From: Septoria linicola
Lineage: Eukaryota; Ascomycota; Dothideomycetes; Mycosphaerellales; Mycosphaerellaceae
NCBI GenBank assembly: GCA_024114885.1
Contig: CP099423.1
Span: 1,860,001-1,924,000 of the forward strand
Direction: 5' to 3'
DNA length: 64,000 nt
Below are positions 56,952 through 64,000 of the stretch, piece by piece; the stretch's first letter is position 1; each line of letters begins with the position of its first letter. Made by a program: the position numbers and the translations under genes. The notes under the pieces are model-generated. The model was not told the DNA's origin, made no database searches, and was given only the letters and a program-made list of their open reading frames with translations.

Positions 56952-58354
56952 TCAGCAAGTCCGCACCCCATCATTATCAACATCAGTAGCCATAACCGAA
57001 TCACTAATCGTGATGCGATCACTGCCCTGAATTTGCCCCATGTTGCGCGCAGCATCGGCCTTCCACTCCTGAGTGTACAGAGCACAAGACTGGAACTCAT
57101 GCGTGCCGTTTCTTCTCTGGACGTACGTGTTGTAGAAGCGGCAGGCAGGGCGGTTGCGGAGGAGATTGAATTGCGAGGTCTCGCGGCAGTGCTGCTCGCA
57201 ACGTTGGGCGTCGAATTGACCGTCGGTCCAGCGACGCACCCTGAGGTATGTGGGCTCGTCGGCACAGTGGCGTCCGCCGATGATGGCGGCGTTGCCGAGG
57301 GATACGGGAGGTGTGAAGCGGTCGGCGACGCCGGCTCGTAGATTTGCATACATATTTGAGCCGCGCTCGATCTGGCCGGATGTGAACTCGTCGGTGCTGG
57401 CAGATAGGTTAATTCGACATCCACGTCACTTCGAGAGGCAGAGCATACCAGGCATCATCGGTATAATCCATATAGTTGAACACACTGTCCACTCCAGGAT
57501 GCTGCGGGCAGCTGTCTTGTCTCTCGTTGCCAATCGGACAGCTCCAATTGGGGTCCTTCTGTGCTGGTGTATCATCGACAAAATCTCCTGGGGGGTCACA
57601 TGTGGCCCCTTCGGTATGGACATGGAACAGACCAAACCAGTGGCCGATCTCATGGATGGCGGTTCCTCCGTTGCGTCGACCGAGTGCAGTGCCTCCCGGC
57701 AATGTGGCTGCTTGTTGTGTGCAACCGTCGATGGCACGTAGATAGTCGGAAGGATTGGGCTCCGGGAAGAAGCCTGGCGATGTCAGCACATCATTGCTCA
57801 GCCGGGAAGTAATGCATTTACAATAGCCTGCAAGGTCTCGGCCCAAGGCGCTCACAAAGTACATGTTCAGATCGCTGTAGGCGCCTCTTCGTATGGCAAG
57901 TTTCATGTCGAGTTCCTGTCGAGTCAATGGCTCGAGCGGGATCCAAGCATTGTTGACGACCCAGCGAATGTCTCGAGTGACCAGTGTGATGTCCCAAGCA
58001 GCGAATGCATTTCGCATCAATAGGAGCTATGCTTGAATGTCAGCTCTGTCAGGCGAAATTCATTCTTGTGTACAGAACGCCTACCTGCTCATCGATTTGC
58101 GCCTGGGTGTAATTTCCGCTCGCAGCGTCATCGGTCACGATGTTGACGTATACATCGATTGACATCCCACTCCGGGGAAGTCGTGCATTGTCGACAGTTG
58201 GCGGAACGTCAGGAGGCGCCTCGCCAGCAGTCTGCAGAGCGTCGATGACAGTCTCAGACGGAGGACGCACAATCTCGCATGTCGGAAAGGGAGCTTCCTG
58301 TGCGGAGACTGCAGTGACAAAGGCCGTAGCCAGCAAAAGACCAGAGACCCTCAT
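56952..58354 (-). CDS. Secreted M43 (pappalysin-type) metalloprotease with C-terminal Cys module
   Basis: Four exons: 58354-58085, 58026-57822, 57773-57449, 57396-56952 (introns 58, 48, 52 bases), 414 residues. Signal peptide MRVSGLLLATAFVTAVSAQ. The start at 58354 is preferred over upstream in-frame ATGs because a TATA run lies just beyond it. The 48-base intron keeps the frame; its removal gives LAGYCFFPEPNP. Metzincin zinc site HEIGHWFGLFH (H199, E200, H203, H209) and Met-turn NYMDYTDDACTDEF (M260) are intact, so an active protease is expected. After the normal M43 end (about 290) an extension of some 120 residues holds C333, C337, C352, FYNTY and CALY, resembling the modules of the protein at 27.3 kb. 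Confidence 0.9.
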
Positions 58355-59264
58355 GATGATGAGCGCCCTTCGTTCCATCTTCGTGGATCGTTCACCTGAA
58401 TATATATATAAGTTCATCCTCTTTGGGCTTCTATCGGCCTTGGTACACAAGGACAGTAGGCTGCTCGCCATGTCATGCACCTAGTGCCTAGTCATTGCAA
58501 GTCGATAGAACATGAGTGGCTTGTCTGCAAATTATTTGCATAAGAAGACCACTTTGTTTACCGCTTAAATTCGGCTCTGGGAGAATGTAGATCTCCCAAG
58601 CATTAGAATATTGTACTTCCAGCTTAGAAGATGCGACACGTCTAGCCCAAAACGGCACAGGTGTTCATATAGTAGAGGCTTGACCAAGATGTAGTTTCGC
58701 CCCACAGCTGGGCGTTGCCATGCGTGCGCTGGATTCGTGGATAAGTCTTGGGAGGTTCCTGGCGTGGAAGAGTGCTACACCGCGCTGTCTGAATTAGGAA
58801 AGTGCCAGTACGGCTCAACCGGTGAATTGTGCTACATGGTGGAAGGCATCGTCGCGACTCCATCTGGCAGGAGTATCAAGTTCGTCTTTGTGGAGCTTTC
58901 CCCATTGTTCTCGATCTTCGTCGTTTGTTATCACGCTAGGAGATCGTAGAAGACTGCTGGTATTGGAGACTTCCTGGCAACGATGTCCGATACTGTCCGC
59001 ACATGCTGCTTGATACCACTTCCTTGCCCGTCCTTGCTTCGAATAGGGACGTGAAAGGGAAGTCAAATGATGTCGCACTGTTTTGAGGGAAGGAAGTGTC
59101 ACATTGTTCCGGAGTGCTTACATCAGCATTTCTTGACAACTCCACTTCGGTGAGCTCGAGTCTCCTGCGTGAGCTCATAACGCCGTTAATGCCATCTCCT
59201 GCAAGCCTCTGTCCTACACGGTAGTATGCCAAAGTGAGCATAACCCTTCTCTGCAGCAATTGTA
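58355..59264. other. Divergent promoter region, M43 protease and iron-ADH genes
   Basis: 910 bases, no gene seen beyond the promoters. Confidence 0.45.
58401..58410 (-). promoter_or_regulatory. TATA box of M43 protease gene
   Basis: A 10-base TATATATATA run, about 47 bases upstream of the ATG at 58354 on the minus strand; this spacing implies a short 5' UTR and helps to choose that start. Confidence 0.5.
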
Positions 59265-60698
59265 ATGGCAATGATGACCAGCACTACTCCCACGGCCTTC
59301 CGCCATGCCGTGGGCTCATCACATAACACGCTGGCATTGCGTCACGCTCTATCGCGGGGTCTAAGTGTAGAAGTACCACTACATCGTTCCTACATTGCAC
59401 TACCCACGTCTTCTACTCTACAGACCAGAGAATCCCATAGGCTTATCCGAGATCATGTCCAACATCAACGATGCCGTCAGCACGGCCTCCATAGGTCAGT
59501 CCAGCCCGTAGCTACCACGCAGAAACGTTACAAATCATCCTCGACAGAGTCCTCCCAGAGCCCATTGAAAGGCCTCTGGAAACCAACTCACCTACAACGG
59601 CTTCATTATGGCTCAAACAGTGTCCAAGAATACCTTCTTGAATGTCTGCCAAATGAGAAGTCCAAAGCCTTTATCCTCACGGGAAACTCTCTCGCTACCA
59701 AGACGCCGCTCATCAAGCAGATCGAAGAGCTACTCGGCAACAAGCACGCAGCAACCTTCAGCAAAATCGGTCAACACGCTCCGATCAAGCAGCTCGACGA
59801 AGCAACTGAGCTTGTCCTCAACGACCCAACCATCGACACCATCATCTCCGTCGGCGGCGGCTCACCGATCGACAGTGCCAAAGCAATCTCCTATCGCTTG
59901 AATGAGAAGCAGCAGCAGCAAAAGGGAGGCGAAAAGAAATGGCTCTACCACATCACAATCCCCACCACTCTCAGCGCAGCAGAATGCACATTGGGAGCAG
60001 GCTACACCAACGAAGACGGCATGAAGACAGGCGTAGCACATCCTGAGCTCGCACCACATGTCATCATCTACGATAGCAAGTTCGCGCTAGAGACGCCTGA
60101 GTGGCTCTTCAAGAGCACGGGTCTCAGAGCGCTGGATCACGCCATGGAGTTGATGTACCACCCCACATCGACAGAGATGCCAGCGAGACAAAACTGCTTG
60201 CTTTCTGCGCAGGGACTGTTTGAGGGGTTGAGAGAGTATAGCAAGAGTCCCAAGGACGAGCAGGTCATTACGAAGTTGCAATTAGCAGCTTTCCAGTCAC
60301 TTGGCTTTCTAGCCTTGAACGTCAAGGGCGGCCTAGGATTGAGCCATACTCTTGGCTACGCCCTAGGCAGTCCATTCCAGATCCCGCATGGCATTACTTC
60401 GTGCTTGACCTTAGGTCATGTCGTGAAGTTGAAGGCCGAGAGCTCGGAGGAGGATGCGAAGCAATTGGCGAGAATGGCGCCATTCGTGAGCGTGAGTAAG
60501 AGCGGAGATGCTAAGAAGGATGGCGTGGCTGTTGGTGATGCGATTCTGAAGCTGGTAGAGGAGATCGGCTTGAAGACGACGTTGACGGAGAAGGGTGTGG
60601 GAAAGGATAAAGTCGATTGGATTGTGAAGACTGCTACGAGGCAGGACAGCGGGCCGGTGTATGACAAGGTGAAGCAGCTGGTAGAGGCGTTGTATTAG
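59265..60698 (+). CDS. Iron-containing alcohol dehydrogenase family protein, probably mitochondrial
   Basis: Group III (metal-dependent) dehydrogenase, 477 residues in one exon. The first 100 residues are basic and Ser/Thr-rich with QKRYKSSS, suggesting a mitochondrial presequence. The dehydroquinate synthase-like NAD site is VGGGSPIDSAK (near 195-205), followed by ITIPTTLSAAECTLGAGYT. Metal-ligand candidates are in LRALDHAMEL, GLGLSHTLGYALG and QIPHGITSCL. The sequence is closer to maleylacetate-reductase and fungal Fe-ADH proteins than to yeast Adh4. The substrate could be maleylacetate, an alcohol or 4-hydroxybutyrate-like acid; the sequence does not decide. The ATG at 59274 is nearly equivalent. 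Confidence 0.87.
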   Translation: MAMMTSTTPTAFRHAVGSSHNTLALRHALSRGLSVEVPLHRSYIALPTSSTLQTRESHRLIRDHVQHQRCRQHGLHRSVQPVATTQKRYKSSSTESSQSPLKGLWKPTHLQRLHYGSNSVQEYLLECLPNEKSKAFILTGNSLATKTPLIKQIEELLGNKHAATFSKIGQHAPIKQLDEATELVLNDPTIDTIISVGGGSPIDSAKAISYRLNEKQQQQKGGEKKWLYHITIPTTLSAAECTLGAGYTNEDGMKTGVAHPELAPHVIIYDSKFALETPEWLFKSTGLRALDHAMELMYHPTSTEMPARQNCLLSAQGLFEGLREYSKSPKDEQVITKLQLAAFQSLGFLALNVKGGLGLSHTLGYALGSPFQIPHGITSCLTLGHVVKLKAESSEEDAKQLARMAPFVSVSKSGDAKKDGVAVGDAILKLVEEIGLKTTLTEKGVGKDKVDWIVKTATRQDSGPVYDKVKQLVEALY

Positions 60699-60828
60699 GT
60701 GAGGAAGGAACGCGCATGTGAAGCTGCAGGACCCCTGCTCGCTTAGCGCGCCTGATCAATACAGCAGTTTTTGACTAATTATGACTTCCTCTTTCTTGTA
60801 CACAAACTGACCACAGAAGATCGCCGAG

Positions 60829-61422
60829 ATGGCGATTGCGCCGCACCTCCGAAGATTGGCAGAGCGACAAGCGGCATCTGCTGCAACACAGTCGAGTAGA
60901 CCGCCAGCGGATCCTGTTGTGAGCGCTGAGCAGCCATCGAAGCTTGACAACAAAACACCGCAGGAGCAATCGTCCTGTCGCGATGAGTCCGCAGAGGCAT
61001 CGTCGAAGACTGTTTCGTCACCTGGATTTCAGCGGGAGATCTTGCCCACCACGGGACGGCTTCTTATTCGCGCAGCTCGTGCAGAAGCATCACGACAGAG
61101 CCAGGATCGCAAACTTGTCTTCTATGAAGGAAATTATGAAGCCCCACTGTCAAACATCGAGGCCATTCTCAAACCACTCGGGCTCTGGCGCAGGGCCAGC
61201 AGTCCGCTTGAATTGATCGAACAACGCAAGAAGGAGGAGAAGTGGGACAGCACTGGCGTAGTTGAGTTTTTCACCACAGATCCGCAGGCTCTGGTGGTGG
61301 AGTTCCGTGGCGAGGACGAATACATTGCAGACGATGACTTCGAGTACACTGAGCGGAACGAGCGCGATGCGTATCAGATCGCTTATGGTGCGTGCTACAA
61401 GGATGTTCGAGCTGTATGGTAA
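60829..61422 (+). CDS. Conserved-looking hypothetical protein
   Basis: 197 residues, single exon, beginning MAIAPHLRRLAERQAASAAT, which could act as a mitochondrial presequence. Residues 20-65 are low-complexity Ser/Pro/Glu. A folded-looking C-terminal half (about 75-197) contains GRLLIRAARAEASRQ, KLVFYEGNYEAPLSNIEAILKPLGLWRR and an acidic VEFRGEDEYIADDDFEYTERNERDAY, ending YKDVRAVW. I do not recognise a family. It follows the iron-ADH stop by 130 bases on the same strand. Coding is supported by length, composition and ATG placement. Confidence 0.6.
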   Translation: MAIAPHLRRLAERQAASAATQSSRPPADPVVSAEQPSKLDNKTPQEQSSCRDESAEASSKTVSSPGFQREILPTTGRLLIRAARAEASRQSQDRKLVFYEGNYEAPLSNIEAILKPLGLWRRASSPLELIEQRKKEEKWDSTGVVEFFTTDPQALVVEFRGEDEYIADDDFEYTERNERDAYQIAYGACYKDVRAVW

Positions 61423-61705
61423 ATGTTCAGGAACGATGAGTTGGAGACGCCAGAAGGCTCAGGACACTATGCTAGATGCTTTGTGTAGTCATCAGCTCGC
61501 ACTAAGTTCACGACAGAAGTGGCCGGTCAATAGCAGGAGTAGGTAGAGATTTGAAGCTTCGTAAGGTCGTTTGGGTCGACCGAAATGTACTTGAGCTTGT
61601 CTCGTTACCGCTTTAACGATGCACAAAACCTTGGACATATCTTCAGCTGACTCACAAAGTCGTAGCACATACTCGCAAAAGTTCCGTACTTGCAATGTAG
61701 GAAGC
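61423..61705. other. Convergent 3' region
   Basis: 283 bases between two facing 3' ends; nothing notable. Confidence 0.4.
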
Positions 61706-64000
61706 CTAGCCAGCCAGCTCATCTTCCTCTGGGTCATGCAGCTCTCTGACCGGCGTCTCGACAACCCTCCTCCTCATGCCAACCTTGGGTGTCATAAACT
61801 TGTGGTTGATGATAGGCGTGCTATGCCTCCTCGCAGGATCGGTATGCGATTTGAGCTTGGCAATACGAGGCCAGCCAGGCTGCTTCGGTGTCTTATAGAT
61901 ACTCGTTGGTCGCGTGGGCTTCATGAACGCTGGCGAGCTCGAATTATCTGCTGTAACTGTTCTGTCTGAAGATCCGGATTTGTGGGTAGCTTTGCGACCT
62001 GGCGTTGGCTGGATTCCTCTGCCTGATCTCCGAGTGGTCGTACTTGCAAATGGTTCTCCATCAACGACAGACTCCTCACTGCCATCCCGAATACCCTTGG
62101 ACACCGCCACACCGGTCTCTAGAGGCGAAGCAGATGAAGACGCGCTGTTGGGGATCTCTAGAGAGCCAGGCGAGAGTTGCTGACCAGACTTCGAGCGCGC
62201 AACATGTGTTCTCAATGCAGCACTAGGCTTCAGCCTCATCACCGGCACAGGTGTAGTCACTGTAACGACGGGCGAAAAGGTGACACGTCGCTTGAGTGTT
62301 AGCTCGGACTGCTGAAACGGCGTGCCGACCACAATGTCGGCCTCGTCGCTGTCGGGGATCGAAAGTGCATTGACTGTGTCCGAACCCTGAATGTCATCGG
62401 GCTCATCGTGTGTATCCAGAGGTGCTCCGCTTTGCTGCCCTTTAATCCGCCACACAGTATTTCGTTTTCGAGCTGTCTCTACCTCATATTGTTCATTTGT
62501 CCGAAGTTCGTCGCGAACGAAGTTCTTCCAGCTCCGTGGCGCAGTGCTGTAATAGCTGTAATTCGATTCTATCCAGGAGAAGATATCTGTAGTAGACATG
62601 TTGGCAGTCGACATGGAGCTGAAAGCCATTGCCACAAGCTGAGAGAATGACAGGTGAGGCTGTTGTGCTGGCCCCGGCGTATCGGCAACCGGGTTCAAAG
62701 AAGCGTCCTCTATGTCTGTGTTCTGGTCTGCGGTTGAGACAGCAGCAGTGACTGATACTGGACTTGGGCTCGTCTGATTTTTGCGATGACGGCGTGCCTT
62801 GCCCCTAGTCCGAGGAGGGTCATCGCAGGCAAATTCCTGTTGTGCTGCTGAATCTAAATCGCTTGCGTCAAATGCATATGACATATCATCTTCAGTCTCT
62901 ACTCTGGCTTCAACGGAGACTGACTGCGGAATGCTAGTCGGATGATCAGTTGATGCACCATCAGTGGTGCCGTTCATGGCTGTTCCGAGTGGTTGAGCAG
63001 GTTCTTGCGGAAGCCCACCTGTTATCTGACGAGTCGAGCGGCGTGATACAGTAGTCGCTGAATTGTGTCCGCTGTCAGCAGTCGAGATTGTGATGACATC
63101 CGGCCTAATTGTATCAGCCTGCATGTCGTGGGCACTCTGCATCTCTTCTTCAAGTTGCAAGGACGCGGCGGAAGACTCGGCCTCGCTCGGTATCATGAAA
63201 TTATCTGAGACAAGAGCTCTATCTCTCGCGTCGTACGCAGTGGGCGATTCACGAAGGGCGGGATCCAGAGCAAAGGGCTCATTCAACGCAACGTGTGATG
63301 GCATGGTACTGTGATCAGATCGGCGGCGATGACTATTCCCAAGTGCTTGTCGAAGCAGCGCGTTTCCAGTTCGCTGCGTCGAAGATGAAGCAGTCACCGG
63401 AAGGCTATGTCGCGAGCGGGAAGTTCGTTGTTTGATAGCACAGATTGAGGGCTGCTCAGATGGACGTGTGAATTGAGGATTGTGTTGTGAAACTCCAGAT
63501 CCGGCTCCGGGGTGGACTGCTACAGCATTGATGGAGACTGCTGGCGTGCCCTCGCGTTTTGAAGGGCGTAGCGCAACGCTGTAACGGCTCTGCACCGAAT
63601 GCTCAGAACGATTGTCGAACTTTTGCGCAATTTGATGCCAGCTCATGCCATCCACTTCTCTCAGGCGGATGATCAGTGCGTCCTCTTCTGCAGTGTACCG
63701 CTGACGGGTTCGCCATGCTGTGTTGAACTCAGAGCTCTGGCCATTGTCCGTGATCTGACGACCGCTAGGTCTAGGGCCAGCTAGTAGCTCGTAGCGATGT
63801 TCAACTGCAGCAGGGCTGTGTCCAGGTAGAATGTCTGCAATTTCCTTCCAGTCAAGCTCGTCCCCTTCGCGGAGCTCGAGAAGCAATTCGTCCTGCTGAG
63901 CACTCCACTGCCAATCTGGCGTGCCATCTCGATCGGTCTCGCCCTTTGCGGCCTTGCCAGCGACCTCATCCGCGTGCAGCTGATCATTGAAAAGTACTCG
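61706..64000 (-). CDS. DNA-binding protein with Myb/SANT repeats and a forkhead-like winged helix, N-terminus beyond right edge
   Basis: The frame is open from the right edge to the stop at 61706 (at least 764 residues) and has no in-frame ATG near the edge, so the start lies outside. Two Myb/SANT repeats sit close together: WSAQQDELLLELREGDELDWKEIADIL (63920-63780) and RYTAEEDALIIRLREVDGMSWHQIAQKF. A long Ser/Thr/acidic region follows. Around 62440-62660 a winged-helix segment reads LSFSQLVAMAFSS, DIFSWIESNYSYY, PRSWKNFVRDEL and NTVWRIK, in the order of a forkhead domain. A basic Ser/Pro-rich tail follows. No intron is needed. Likely a nuclear regulator; targets unknown. Confidence 0.8.
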   Translation of the reverse strand, partial: RVLFNDQLHADEVAGKAAKGETDRDGTPDWQWSAQQDELLLELREGDELDWKEIADILPGHSPAAVEHRYELLAGPRPSGRQITDNGQSSEFNTAWRTRQRYTAEEDALIIRLREVDGMSWHQIAQKFDNRSEHSVQSRYSVALRPSKREGTPAVSINAVAVHPGAGSGVSQHNPQFTRPSEQPSICAIKQRTSRSRHSLPVTASSSTQRTGNALLRQALGNSHRRRSDHSTMPSHVALNEPFALDPALRESPTAYDARDRALVSDNFMIPSEAESSAASLQLEEEMQSAHDMQADTIRPDVITISTADSGHNSATTVSRRSTRQITGGLPQEPAQPLGTAMNGTTDGASTDHPTSIPQSVSVEARVETEDDMSYAFDASDLDSAAQQEFACDDPPRTRGKARRHRKNQTSPSPVSVTAAVSTADQNTDIEDASLNPVADTPGPAQQPHLSFSQLVAMAFSSMSTANMSTTDIFSWIESNYSYYSTAPRSWKNFVRDELRTNEQYEVETARKRNTVWRIKGQQSGAPLDTHDEPDDIQGSDTVNALSIPDSDEADIVVGTPFQQSELTLKRRVTFSPVVTVTTPVPVMRLKPSAALRTHVARSKSGQQLSPGSLEIPNSASSSASPLETGVAVSKGIRDGSEESVVDGEPFASTTTRRSGRGIQPTPGRKATHKSGSSDRTVTADNSSSPAFMKPTRPTSIYKTPKQPGWPRIAKLKSHTDPARRHSTPIINHKFMTPKVGMRRRVVETPVRELHDPEEDELAG

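Overview
This is nuclear DNA from a filamentous ascomycete (Pezizomycotina). Short GT-AG introns of mostly 47-63 bases interrupt many genes, and the content is typical of such fungi: kexin, KRE9/KNH1, Zn2Cys6 regulator, GH55 and GH15 enzymes, PPxY arrestin, ATO-type acetate transporter, PRISE reductase. A Dothideomycete is my guess from intron style and gene content; the sequence alone does not prove it. No rRNA, tRNA, transposon or CRISPR was recognised.

Layout. 1-6.5 kb: a GH16 glucanase cut by the left edge, CDC26, a four-exon GH55 exo-1,3-glucanase and a KRE9/KNH1 wall protein. 8.4-18.5 kb: mainly housekeeping genes (membrane-bound PDI, complex I NDUFA5-type subunit, mitochondrial ribosome recycling factor, eIF3g) with a PRISE reductase and a secreted kelch protein. 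18.5-23.4 kb: 4.9 kb with no credible gene, ending at a Zn2Cys6 transcription factor. 27-34.4 kb: a two-module secreted protein, an O-methyltransferase, coatomer beta-prime and an NPC2-like ML protein. 35-46.6 kb: a fossil reading frame, GH15 glucoamylase with CBM20, an RraA-like protein, a broken beta-lactamase-like gene, an arrestin, an ATO transporter and one doubtful small gene. 46.9-64 kb: a 1704-residue PhoD-like protein, kexin, an M43 metalloprotease with a C-terminal extension, an iron alcohol dehydrogenase, one unknown gene, and a Myb plus forkhead-like DNA-binding protein cut by the right edge.

How the genes relate. Secretion and cell-wall work dominate: glucan enzymes, KRE9/KNH1, ER oxidative folding, COPI coat, the processing protease kexin, and several secreted proteins with dibasic pro-sites that kexin could cut. 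There is no operon-like or obvious biosynthetic cluster.

Most interesting points. (1) A Cys-rich module occurs three times in the window: twice in the secreted protein at 27.3-28.5 kb and once as a C-terminal extension of the M43 protease at 57 kb. (2) The beta-lactamase-like gene has lost its middle, including the region of the family's tyrosine motif. (3) The PRISE reductase has a TAA five codons after its only nearby ATG. (4) Coatomer beta-prime has an 18-base first exon that a longest-frame call would miss. (5) Several strong palindromes and two G-quadruplex motifs lie in intergenic DNA.
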